From: Anaerolineaceae bacterium UBA6133
GTDB lineage: Bacteria; Chloroflexota; Anaerolineae; Anaerolineales; Anaerolineaceae
Length of the DNA stretch: 52,942 nucleotides
Reading direction: 5' to 3'
Assembly: GCA_002435825.1 (NCBI GenBank)
Contig: DIVL01000053.1
Span: 32,083 to 85,024 of the forward strand
Made by a program: the position numbers and the translations under genes. Positions within the stretch are counted from its first letter, which is position 1. Each line of letters starts with the position of its first letter. Below, one piece after another: positions 18,642-26,664 of the stretch. The notes beneath the pieces are model-generated. The model saw only the letters and a list, made by a program, of their open reading frames with translations, was not told the DNA's origin and searched no databases.

Positions 18642-20352
18642 ATTGCAGACGGAGTTTCTCAAGCAAGATAATGCGTTTGAGAATCGCGACGGATACCGCG
18701 TAGGTTGAATCCATACCAAAGTAAGATAACCCGCCAGCGCCGAGGTTCTTCCCCTTGGAGTAGGGAGTGTCCGACACGTAGTGCAGGATGCCCAGGTCGA
18801 AGGGCACACCGTGCAAGTTGACAATCTCGTTGACAGGGTGCCTTTGCGGGCGGAAAAGCTCGTAAATGGCGGAAAGATAAGGTCCGGCTTCCATTTCGAC
18901 GTCGGTGTACCCTTCACGATAGACAACATCGAGCACGTTGCGGTTTTGCAGGAAGGTGCCCATGACCGAGACTGCTTTTTGGTTGTCCAGAACCGTGCCG
19001 AAGTTGAGATTCGGGGCGATATCCGCGGCTGTGAAGTTATTGTTGAAGAGGTAGGTATTGCGCGAATGCTCGTCGTAAACAACGTTGGGCAGGACTACAT
19101 CCCCGCGGACACCATTCAGACTGGCAGCTTTTCCCATGATGTAGATTCCAAGTATTTTGGTGCTGTTTTCAGCAATTTTTGTCAGCAGGTTATAGGCAGC
19201 AAAACCAAGAGGATAGTCAATGTTCAGGATGATTGCGTCACTATCCTGAAGAAATGCGAGATGGGAGGTATCACCTTCAGGAATCAAGCGGGGATCAATC
19301 GTGTTGGGGTTTAGCTTATGAAGCTCCATCACATTGGCTTCCACGTCAAAACTATGGACGCTGCTAAGGCGGCTGATGCCGCGATCCTCTTCAAAGGCGA
19401 GCTGTTCGGCTGCCAGAGAACTTTCGGGATGGGCGGAAAGGTAGCTGCGCATAGCGTAATAGAAGAAATTTTCCTGGCTGGCTTTATTAGCTTCCTGCTG
19501 AATTTCTTCCCATTCAGCGCGTAAAGACGGATCGTCCTGCTCGATAAAGTTCAGCAGTTCGGTGCGTTTAGTCAATGAAAAGCCGGAAAGCAGGTTGGCA
19601 AGGCTGTGGGTGTTGGAGGACACAAAGTAGATCGGACGCCTGGTAACCGAAGGCAACTGGGTTTCAATATTTGTCCACCAGCTCTCAGTTGCTTTGCGGT
19701 AGTCGTTGAGGGAACCACTGACCAGTTGGACCGTGAGGTCGCTCGTCTGGGAGGCAATGTGGGACATATAGTTATAGAAGTTGTCGCCCATCAGGGTGTA
19801 AAGGCGCGCCAGGTCTTCCTCTCTGATCTGAAGATGCCTGGCGAGTTGGTGGAAGTTCTGCGGGTTATCAGGATTAGCAGAGGCAAGCAGCCCTTCGGGG
19901 AGGGTATTCAGCAGGAAGTGAAGTTTGTTCCACTCGATCTGGAGAGTGGTCAGGGCAGGAATGACATCGTCAATATCGGACCGGGAGGCGATGTAACATG
20001 CCAGGATTTGATCTCCGTCGTAAAAACAACGCCGGCGGCGGGCTTTCGCGCTGACTTCCTGCCAGGTTTCAACATCGCCGTAACCGTAACTGGCGAGGTT
20101 TTCTGCGGATTGACCGAGAATCACTTTCTTCACCGAGATGATAATTTCGGGCAAGCGTAATAAGGCATAAAGCAGAGCGGAAATATCCGGTGAGTCCTCA
20201 CGGGACTTTGTGTGGAGGGAGGAATTCATCCCTGCGTGCACCTCTTCGAGGGTGCGTATGTGGACCTCGTTGGAGGAGCGCAGCAAAGAGTAGATGGTGC
20301 GCAGGTAGAGGTCTATTTCTTCGGATGATCGGACTGGAACGGTTCTTTCCAT
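18640..20352 (-). CDS. DUF6909-like protein with nucleoside-phosphorylase-like C-terminal domain
   Basis: 570 residues from the ATG at 20352, which has an AAGG site; the frame is open further upstream without support. The N-terminal half is helical and includes the basic motif ARRRRCFYD, resembling DUF6909 proteins of Bacteroidota. The C-terminal third looks like the NP-I phosphorylase/nucleosidase fold: a central strand and glycine turn in IYIMGKAASLNGVRGDVV, a VEMEAGPYL stretch like the ribose-binding Met-Glu of these enzymes, and a closing LGAGGLSYFG...YAVSVAILKRI helix. Cytoplasmic, with no signal or membrane segment. A purine nucleoside or nucleotide N-glycosidase/phosphorylase function is inference. 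Monocistronic, convergent with valS. Confidence 0.6.
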   Translation of the reverse strand: MERTVPVRSSEEIDLYLRTIYSLLRSSNEVHIRTLEEVHAGMNSSLHTKSREDSPDISALLYALLRLPEIIISVKKVILGQSAENLASYGYGDVETWQEVSAKARRRRCFYDGDQILACYIASRSDIDDVIPALTTLQIEWNKLHFLLNTLPEGLLASANPDNPQNFHQLARHLQIREEDLARLYTLMGDNFYNYMSHIASQTSDLTVQLVSGSLNDYRKATESWWTNIETQLPSVTRRPIYFVSSNTHSLANLLSGFSLTKRTELLNFIEQDDPSLRAEWEEIQQEANKASQENFFYYAMRSYLSAHPESSLAAEQLAFEEDRGISRLSSVHSFDVEANVMELHKLNPNTIDPRLIPEGDTSHLAFLQDSDAIILNIDYPLGFAAYNLLTKIAENSTKILGIYIMGKAASLNGVRGDVVLPNVVYDEHSRNTYLFNNNFTAADIAPNLNFGTVLDNQKAVSVMGTFLQNRNVLDVVYREGYTDVEMEAGPYLSAIYELFRPQRHPVNEIVNLHGVPFDLGILHYVSDTPYSKGKNLGAGGLSYFGMDSTYAVSVAILKRIILLEKLRLQ

Positions 20353-20476
20353 AGCTTGTTTACCTTTTTTGTTATAACGATTTGATTGGATTTTATCACG
20401 GTGATTACTACAGGCAACCTCCCTTATAATACACACAACAAATTGCCGCACAACTTTATGCTGGAAGTGAGATTTT

Positions 20477-21169
20477 ATGCTCTACCTTGTTGCTACACCC
20501 ATTGGAAATTTAGGAGATGTCACCTACCGCGCGGTAGAGGTCTTGAAAAATGTGGACCTGATCGCTTCGGAAGACAGCCGCAAGTCGAGCATCTTGTTGA
20601 ATCACTACGGCATCAGCAAGCCTCAGACTGCGTTGAATAATTTCAATGAACGCAAAGTAGTCCCGAAACTGGTCGAGCGGCTGGAACGGGGAGAGACCAT
20701 CGCCCTGATCACCAGCGCGGGCACACCCGGGATCTCAGATCCGGGGTACCTTTTGGTGCATGCAGCGTTGGAAGCGAAAATTGCGGTGGAAGTGATCCCT
20801 GGACCCTCGGCGGTTATTACGGCACTCACGCTGGCGGATTTGCCCCTTCATAGTTTCACGTTCAAGGGCTTTCCTCCCAACAAAGAAGGTCCGCGGAAGC
20901 GATTTATCGCTTTGGACCAACAAAATCCACACACGCTTGTTTTCTACGAAAGCCCATACCGCCTGGTAGCTTTTCTGAAGAATGCTTTGGAAGTCCTGGG
21001 CGACAGGCGGGCAGTCGTGGCTAACGACTTAACCAAGAAATTTGAGCGTATTTCCAGAGGGAAACTTTCAGAGATCATCCCGATGATTGAAAACGCACCC
21101 ATTAAGGGCGAGTTTGTCGTCTGCATTGCTGGTTTTGAGGAGCAAAAGGCTAAAAGCCTATCGGACTGA
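20477..21169 (+). CDS. rsmI: 16S rRNA (cytidine1402-2'-O)-methyltransferase
   Basis: 230 residues of the tetrapyrrole-methylase (SAM) fold. The conserved set is intact: LVATPIGNLGD at the N-terminus, ASEDSRKS, ITSAGTPGISDPGY, the PGPSAVITAL SAM pocket, FTFKGFPP and YESPYR. RsmI places the 2'-O-methyl on C1402 in the decoding centre and with RsmH fine-tunes P-site fidelity. The protein lacks the C-terminal extension seen in the E. coli enzyme. A TATAAT at 20425-20430 is a possible -10. Its 3' end overlaps the convergent yhhQ gene by 20 bp. A second, more divergent paralogue is encoded at 27745-28446. Confidence 0.93.
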   Translation: MLYLVATPIGNLGDVTYRAVEVLKNVDLIASEDSRKSSILLNHYGISKPQTALNNFNERKVVPKLVERLERGETIALITSAGTPGISDPGYLLVHAALEAKIAVEVIPGPSAVITALTLADLPLHSFTFKGFPPNKEGPRKRFIALDQQNPHTLVFYESPYRLVAFLKNALEVLGDRRAVVANDLTKKFERISRGKLSEIIPMIENAPIKGEFVVCIAGFEEQKAKSLSD

Positions 21170-21872
21170 GATCAGACAAATCTGAGTAGATATCAACCCC
21201 TTCAGCCTGCTTGAGCTTGTTGACAATTTTATAAGTGGCTGGGGTGAAAAGGATCTCAACCAGGACCTTGAAGATGTAATTGGTCAGAGTCAGCGACCAG
21301 AACAATTCGCGTGGGAAGACCCCAGTGAGCGTTGCAACTGCTACAAAGATGAGACTGTCGAAGAATTCGCCAATGATGGTGCTTGAGATTGTGCGAACCC
21401 AGAGAAATTTTCCCTTCGTCATAGATTTCACCAATGCCATCACAACGGCATTCGAAAAACTACCGAAAAGGTACCCCAAAATACTGGAGAGGACGATGCC
21501 GCCAAAACTAACGCCGCCCAGGATGGAATCAAACGCAGGTTGACCGACGGTTTGCTGCCAGCTAGCTTCGCCGGGCAGCAGGCGGATCAGCAGGAACATC
21601 AGGAAGCTGAACACCAGGGCACCAAAGCCAAGCCAAATTACGCGCCTGGAGCGGGAATAGCCATAAACTTCCGTCAGGACGTCTCCGAAAATGTAGGCAA
21701 AAGGAAAAAAAACCGTTCCAGCATCAAATGCCATGCGGACTTTTCCAAGCGAGAATCCCCAGTCAATAATTTTTGCCGATGACGCAAAGTTCGATAAGAT
21801 CAGAATCACCGCAAAACTGACTGTGACAATGTCCAAATATTTGAAATTGTAGCGTTGTTCTTTTTGTTCCAA
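21150..21872 (-). CDS. yhhQ: Queuosine precursor transporter, YhhQ/VUT family
   Basis: 240-residue integral membrane protein with six hydrophobic segments. Family marks include the early LSNFASSAKI region, the polar stretch DAGTVFFPFAYIFGDVLTEVYGYSRSRR spanning helices 2-3, and the IGEFFDSLIF helix. YhhQ proteins import queuosine precursors (preQ0/preQ1 or queuine). This fits the tRNA-guanine transglycosylase gene 5 kb away in the same window. It overlaps the convergent rsmI tail by 20 bp. Which precursor is carried cannot be told. Confidence 0.9.
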   Translation of the reverse strand: MEQKEQRYNFKYLDIVTVSFAVILILSNFASSAKIIDWGFSLGKVRMAFDAGTVFFPFAYIFGDVLTEVYGYSRSRRVIWLGFGALVFSFLMFLLIRLLPGEASWQQTVGQPAFDSILGGVSFGGIVLSSILGYLFGSFSNAVVMALVKSMTKGKFLWVRTISSTIIGEFFDSLIFVAVATLTGVFPRELFWSLTLTNYIFKVLVEILFTPATYKIVNKLKQAEGVDIYSDLSDLSPIGF

Positions 21873-21962
21873 GATCTTTCTCCGATGAGGTTACCACGGG
21901 TTATACTACAAAACAACAAAACTCGCCGTGTTGTTAGAATTATCGCACGAAATGGAGGTTTG

Positions 21963-22781
21963 ATGAGCCTGGTATTAGGTTTGGACGTGGGGGGAAGCAC
22001 CACCAAGGTGGTAGGGTTTAAAGATGGCAAGATGCTGGAAAGCGTGATCGTAAAAGCCAGCGATCCGCTTGCCTCGGCATATGCCGGGCTTGGACGATAT
22101 CTCGAAACCTCCGGAAGAGAATTGTCTCAGATCGAGAAGATCGTGGCAACTGGTGTTGGAGCCTCTTATTTAACCGGTGACCTGCTCGACAGAAAAACGA
22201 TCATCGTAAATGAATTTACGTCCGTTGGGATTGGGGGTATTTTCCTGGCGGGTATTCGTGAGGCTGTTGTGGTGAGCATGGGAACGGGCACGTCGCTGGT
22301 TGAAGCCAGGGGGTCAACGGTTCGGCATCTCATCGGTTCAGGCGTTGGCGGTGGCACATTGCTGGGCTTGGCTGACAGGCTGATAAATGTGACTGATTTT
22401 GAGAAAATTGATCAACTTTCAAAGACAGGACAGCTTGAAAAGGTCGACCTGACTGTTGGAGATTTGACCCAAAAGGAAATCCCAGGCCTGACCCCCACTA
22501 CCACGGCATCTAATTTTGGAAAGCTGGTGGGGCTTAGCGAGCCGGAGGACGTTGCCGCGGGAATTGTGAACCTGGTGTTCCAGTCTGTTGGTACAGCGGC
22601 GGTTCTCGCCGCAAGACTGTGCCAGTTGAACACAATTGTGGTTACAGGCAATCTGACGCGCATGAGTCTTGGCAGGCAGATCCTTGATACTTTTTCCCAA
22701 TTGTACGGTGTCAACTTCCTGATCCCTGATCGGGCGGAGTATGCCACAGCCACAGGCGCAGCCTTGCAGGGTTGCAAATAA
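21963..22781 (+). CDS. coaW: Type II pantothenate kinase (CoaW-like)
   Basis: Phosphorylates pantothenate in the first committed step of coenzyme A synthesis; an ASKHA-fold kinase. 272 residues from the ATG at 21963, which follows GGAGG; the longer frame from 21855 has no support. The phosphate-1 loop is GLDVGGSTTKVV. Phosphate-2 is MGTGTSLVEA, followed by the glycine-rich GSGVGGGTLLGL. A second marker is TTTASNFGKL, as in staphylococcal CoaW. The family includes feedback-resistant enzymes. It is followed 33 bp later by rsmE. Confidence 0.88.
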   Translation: MSLVLGLDVGGSTTKVVGFKDGKMLESVIVKASDPLASAYAGLGRYLETSGRELSQIEKIVATGVGASYLTGDLLDRKTIIVNEFTSVGIGGIFLAGIREAVVVSMGTGTSLVEARGSTVRHLIGSGVGGGTLLGLADRLINVTDFEKIDQLSKTGQLEKVDLTVGDLTQKEIPGLTPTTTASNFGKLVGLSEPEDVAAGIVNLVFQSVGTAAVLAARLCQLNTIVVTGNLTRMSLGRQILDTFSQLYGVNFLIPDRAEYATATGAALQGCK

Positions 22782-22801
22782 ACCGGATATTGAAAATACG
22801 C

Positions 22802-22807
22802 TAAAAT
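22802..22807 (+). promoter_or_regulatory. Possible -10 box giving a leaderless rsmE transcript
   Basis: TAAAAT ends 7 bp before the rsmE ATG at 22815 and no Shine-Dalgarno sequence is present. Initiation about 7 nt downstream of the box would make the mRNA start at the ATG. Confidence 0.35.
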
Positions 22808-22814
22808 AGAGACC

Positions 22815-23555
22815 ATGCAACACTTTTTCCTTGAACCAGAATCCATACAGGACGGGGTGGTGACCTTCCCGGAAGCCATCTCGCGTCAGATCAAGAACGT
22901 CTTGCGGCTTAAGCTCAAGACTGATGCTGTGATTGTGCTGGACAACTCGGGGTGGGAGTACCTGGTGCAGCTCACAGGAAACAAGGGGCAAACCGTGATC
23001 GGTGAGATCACAGGCAAACAGCTCGGCAGACCAGAGCCGGCAACGGGGTTGCGCCTGTGCTACAGCCTCACCCGGCGTGAAAAAATGGAGACGATCCTGC
23101 AAAAGGCAACTGAGATTGGGGCAACCAGTTTTCAGCCGTACATCTCCTCCCGCAGCCTGGTACAGGACAGCCGGCAGAACAGCGCGCGCCAGGAACGCCT
23201 GGCTGCGATCATGCGCGAAGCTGCTGAGCAGTCCATGCGGTCCAAGCTTCCGGTCTTGAAGTCCGTGCTGAACTACGAAGAAATGCTGGCAGCCGCAGAA
23301 GATTGCGCGGTAAAACTGATTGCCTGGGAAAGCACGGCGATCGTCCGCCAGGTGTGCGCTGACATGCTCGGCGTGGGGAACAGCAAAAAACCTGAAATTG
23401 CCCTGTTGATTGGACCTGAGGGCGGCTTTAGTTCAGAGGAAGTTGCATTGGCAGAAAGGCACGGTTTTGAGCAGATTTCCCTGGGCACGAATATCCTGCG
23501 CATGGAAACAGCCTGCATCGCCGGCTGCGCCATCATCCGGCATCTGTGCCGATAG
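22815..23555 (+). CDS. rsmE: 16S rRNA (uracil1498-N3)-methyltransferase
   Basis: 246-residue SPOUT methyltransferase with an N-terminal PUA-like domain (1-70, starting MQHFFLEPE) and a C-terminal trefoil-knot domain. Knot motifs are LIGPEGGFSSEEV and LGTNILRMETA; most members read LG.RILR.ETA, so Thr-Asn here is a small deviation. TRREKMETILQKATEIG is the usual central helix. RsmE methylates U1498 of 16S rRNA beside the mRNA in the decoding site. No ribosome binding site is visible. Confidence 0.93.
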   Translation: MQHFFLEPESIQDGVVTFPEAISRQIKNVLRLKLKTDAVIVLDNSGWEYLVQLTGNKGQTVIGEITGKQLGRPEPATGLRLCYSLTRREKMETILQKATEIGATSFQPYISSRSLVQDSRQNSARQERLAAIMREAAEQSMRSKLPVLKSVLNYEEMLAAAEDCAVKLIAWESTAIVRQVCADMLGVGNSKKPEIALLIGPEGGFSSEEVALAERHGFEQISLGTNILRMETACIAGCAIIRHLCR

Positions 23556-23562
23556 TTCCCAT

Positions 23563-25041
23563 TTACCTGAGTAAATTACGGTTTGGCAGGAGATTCCTCA
23601 GTCGATTGGCTGAAAGTTTTCCCGCGCCCAGGTTTCGTCCGAGTTCATCCCGAATCACAACGACTGACCCCAATCTCAACCCTTGAAAGTCCATATTCCG
23701 CAGGTCCTGCCCTGAAAGCCATTGCGTAACTTTTTCAGAGGAGATTATCCAGATATTTGAATTGAAGAGATTCCCAAAACGGTTGATCAGGTCCACGGAT
23801 AGCGCAAGCTCTCCATGGTAAATCTTGCCAAATGGCATCCCGAGGCTGTGGAACGGCAGCGATGCGAAGTTTTCCAGATAGGCTTTGGGGACCAGGTGCA
23901 GGCTATCGCCCCGTTGGTGAAGTATTAATCCGCTTTGAGCGAGTTGGGGGATCAAGCTGACGCTGTAAAGCTCCTCAATTTGAGCATGCAAGACGGCTGA
24001 TTGTTTTGGACTGAGCGGCACAAAACCTGTCGCGGAAAATGGACGGGCAGGCGGTTGGGCGGCGTCAGAGGAAAAATCAGCCACTTTGGTTAACCGGACT
24101 GCAAAGAAACCGTTTGTTTCAAAAATGTGAGGCCAAACCCGCCAGCTATTTTCCAGGGTTGGGTGGAAGGTTTGATCGTCAAAACTCTTCAATCCTGATG
24201 CCTCTGGAACACCGAGAGGGATCTTGTCAATTTGGAAAGCATTCGGGGCGAGATCCAGCAGGGCATTTACCACAGCTTCGTCTTCCTCGGGCGCGAGTGT
24301 GCAGGTGGAGTAGACCAATTCTCCACCAGGCTTGAGGGCTTTGGCAGCTGATATCAGAAGCGCAAGCTGCCTTGAAGCAAGGCGACCGCGTTCGTCAGCA
24401 GTGATTGGTCGGGGGGGATGAGAGGCAGAGACCCGCAGGCTTTCCATGCTGCAAGGGGCATCCAGCAAAATGCGATCGAAAATTTGAGGAAACCAGTCCC
24501 CAAGGCGTTCGCCGGCAAAGTTTGAGATCATTTGATTGGCTGAGCCCCATACCTGAAGCACTGTGCGCAAGGCGGAAAGGCGTGAGGTTGAGGAATCGTT
24601 GGCGATGATGAAATCATGGTCGAGGTTGTGATCAACCAGTTGTGTTGTTTTACCGCCAGGTGAGGCAGCCATGTCCAATACGAGCTTGGGGGTGGGGGAA
24701 GTAGAGAAGAGTGAGACGGGCAGGATGGAGGCTGCATCCTGGACGTAGTAATATCCAAGGCGGTGTTCGAGCGTCTGCCCAGGAGGAGTTACGCTGGAGA
24801 GAACCTGCCTGGAAGCGACGGAGAACGGGATTGGTGATGTTTGCCAGCCATAACGATCCGACCAGTCTGCGAGATCTTGAGTGGGATCGGATGATTTCAG
24901 CAGGTTGACACGTACCGCTGATGGCGCAGCCTGGTTTGCGGAAACGAGCAGTTGCTTGTAATCCGCGGGCGAGAGATAAGGGCGGTAGCGTTCGATTGCT
25001 GCCAGGATTTCGGGTGGGAGAAGGGCGTTGGATTCAGTCAT
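23563..25041 (-). CDS. rsmF: RsmF/YebU-like 16S rRNA m5C methyltransferase (NOL1/NOP2/Sun family)
   Basis: Transfers methyl groups to cytosine C5 in RNA; RsmF acts on C1407 of 16S rRNA. From the ATG at 25041 it has 492 residues. The Rossmann core holds the SAM loop LDMAASPGGKTTQL, motif IV LLDAPCS with one conserved Cys, and motif VI YSTCTLAPEEDE with the catalytic Cys. A long C-terminal part (about 330-492) ends in a PUA-like region as in RsmF. Alternative starts at 25074 (TTG) and 25068 (ATG) are possible. I prefer 25041 because the family N-terminus fits and it overlaps the previous stop by 8 bp. None has a strong ribosome site, implying translational coupling. Last gene of the modification operon. 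Confidence 0.85.
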   Translation of the reverse strand: MTESNALLPPEILAAIERYRPYLSPADYKQLLVSANQAAPSAVRVNLLKSSDPTQDLADWSDRYGWQTSPIPFSVASRQVLSSVTPPGQTLEHRLGYYYVQDAASILPVSLFSTSPTPKLVLDMAASPGGKTTQLVDHNLDHDFIIANDSSTSRLSALRTVLQVWGSANQMISNFAGERLGDWFPQIFDRILLDAPCSMESLRVSASHPPRPITADERGRLASRQLALLISAAKALKPGGELVYSTCTLAPEEDEAVVNALLDLAPNAFQIDKIPLGVPEASGLKSFDDQTFHPTLENSWRVWPHIFETNGFFAVRLTKVADFSSDAAQPPARPFSATGFVPLSPKQSAVLHAQIEELYSVSLIPQLAQSGLILHQRGDSLHLVPKAYLENFASLPFHSLGMPFGKIYHGELALSVDLINRFGNLFNSNIWIISSEKVTQWLSGQDLRNMDFQGLRLGSVVVIRDELGRNLGAGKLSANRLRNLLPNRNLLR

Positions 25042-25855
25042 GTTTTTGGATAAAAAATATGAGCTCATCGCCAACCATATCGGTCGTGAGATGCCAGGGT
25101 AGACCTTCGATGGACCTTTTTACCAGGCTCGTGTGATAGGTTTCAAGAGAATGGTGCCCTGCAAGGTCGCGGCTCGGCAGGCTGACGACCAGCCACCTGA
25201 CGTTCAGACCAGCAAAAAGCTCGCGGTTACTGCCAGGACGACGTTTTTCAAGGCGATGGGCTTCCTTGAAAAAGAAAGCACAGTCCACCTTTTGTGCAGG
25301 AATATCAGTCAGAATGTCCTGGTGGATTGCCTGGGCTTGTGGATAGAAAAGTTGAAAGAATGTCTGCAGGAACGCGAGGCGGGGTTGGTGAATGTCGTAG
25401 GCAAAAAAACTGGTGGTCGGAGGCAGGTTCATCCATGGCAGACCGAGTGGATCGAGGGCGCAGGCTAGATCGAGGATTGACCCTGGCGTGCCGGTCACAG
25501 CGAATATTTTCTGGTAGAAGGCATCGAGATAGGGCAGGCGTTCGCGGCTGGAGGCATGCAAGCGCATTCTGTCCTGGCACCAGGCTTTCAAGGTTCCTTG
25601 AGATGGATCCTGGTCGTGCAGTTCTTTAAGAGCCGCAGTTTCAGCTGGATAATTTATCTCTTCCAGATAAGGTGCCATGACGTTGTGCAGGGATTTGCGG
25701 AAGTTTGCTTCAAGCTCCTTGCGTGAGTTGCTGTGCTGGCTTTCATAGGCAAGAATATCCATCAAGGTGGCTTGCGGGATCTGGAGGTCGCGGTACTTTC
25801 GGGAGGTTTCGACTGCCTGGATGAGCGAGTCGAGAAACGCCTGTTCGAAAATCAT
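25034..25855 (-). CDS. ArmA/RmtB-like 16S rRNA m7G methyltransferase homologue, divergent copy
   Basis: 273 residues related to the aminoglycoside-resistance 16S rRNA G1405 methyltransferases (FmrO/ArmA/RmtB/Sgm family). It has the helical N-terminal domain, then MRLHASSRERL (97-107) as in the family. The SAM motif is degraded from LDxGCGxNP to LDLACALDP (128-136). The C-terminal element that in the active family reads S-L-x-G-R-x-x-G-M is altered to SRDLAGHHSLETYH (228-241). AYDIH at 152-156 supplies the second SAM-binding acid. It overlaps the upstream paralogue by ATGA and the downstream rsmF start by 8 bp. It may bind rRNA with weak or no catalysis, methylate another base, or pair with its paralogue. 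Confidence 0.7.
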   Translation of the reverse strand: MIFEQAFLDSLIQAVETSRKYRDLQIPQATLMDILAYESQHSNSRKELEANFRKSLHNVMAPYLEEINYPAETAALKELHDQDPSQGTLKAWCQDRMRLHASSRERLPYLDAFYQKIFAVTGTPGSILDLACALDPLGLPWMNLPPTTSFFAYDIHQPRLAFLQTFFQLFYPQAQAIHQDILTDIPAQKVDCAFFFKEAHRLEKRRPGSNRELFAGLNVRWLVVSLPSRDLAGHHSLETYHTSLVKRSIEGLPWHLTTDMVGDELIFFIQKHD

Positions 25856-26664
25856 TTTGTCACCAGGTAAGCGACTTCGTTGGGAAAGCGAAATTCCTGG
25901 ATTTTCCAGTCACGACCAGCTACAAGCTGATCGAATTGCGCATGATAGGTTTCCTCCATCCCCTTTTTGCGTCCACCCAGGCTGCGGAGGGGGTAAGTGA
26001 CCAGGATGTGTTCAGCGTTGAGATTTTCAAGGATCTTTTGCGACAGCCCGTGTTCGATTTGCTCCATCAATGGAAGCGTCTTCATCAGGAGGGCGAGCTG
26101 CACAGGCTGGCTGGGGATCGAAAAGGAGAGATCCAGGATCGATGCTTCGCCGTTGTATCCGAACAACTCAAAATAAACTCCCAGAAAATGGATCAACGGA
26201 CTGACCACGTCACTGGCAATGTAGGTGAAGCTGTCTGCAAGCGGCATCCAGGGGATGGACAGGGGGTTCAACCCGCAAGCGAGATCCAGAACGGACTTGA
26301 CCGGACTGATGGACGCCAGCAACGTCTGAAAAAAAGTAGGCAAAACCTCGATACGCTCACAGGTGGAAGCATGCAGGCGCATCATGCTGAGACTGGTGGC
26401 TTTCAGCGTCAGTTGATCATTTAGATCCAAGGATTGAAATTTATACAGCCACTGCGCATAGTCTATCTTAGGGGCAAGGTACGCGCTTGTAAGTTGGTGC
26501 AAACGGGTGCGCGCGGAGCGAATGATTTCCTGCTTATTCTTATATTTTTGTGCTTCTTCTTTGGTGACACGGGAGACGAGCGTATCGGCCAGTTGGGCAT
26601 ATTTCGCTGAACGACTTACCTGATCGATCAGATCCAGGTCGGTTTCTTTTTCAGGCATCTGCAA
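25852..26664 (-). CDS. ArmA/RmtB-like 16S rRNA (guanine1405-N7)-methyltransferase homologue
   Basis: 270 residues. It aligns by eye along its whole length with ArmA: the helical N-terminal rRNA-binding domain (KYAQLADTLV, RLHQLTSAYL), then MRLHASTCERI (95-105), the SAM loop VLDLACGLNPL (125-135), LLMKTLPLMEQ (192-202) and the signature YPLRSLGGRKKGMEETY (224-240). In known members this family makes m7G1405 in helix 44 and blocks gentamicin- and kanamycin-type drugs. It overlaps tgt by 14 bp and its paralogue by 4 bp. The housekeeping-like context suggests an intrinsic modification rather than an acquired resistance gene. Activity and target are inferred. Confidence 0.78.
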   Translation of the reverse strand: MQMPEKETDLDLIDQVSRSAKYAQLADTLVSRVTKEEAQKYKNKQEIIRSARTRLHQLTSAYLAPKIDYAQWLYKFQSLDLNDQLTLKATSLSMMRLHASTCERIEVLPTFFQTLLASISPVKSVLDLACGLNPLSIPWMPLADSFTYIASDVVSPLIHFLGVYFELFGYNGEASILDLSFSIPSQPVQLALLMKTLPLMEQIEHGLSQKILENLNAEHILVTYPLRSLGGRKKGMEETYHAQFDQLVAGRDWKIQEFRFPNEVAYLVTK

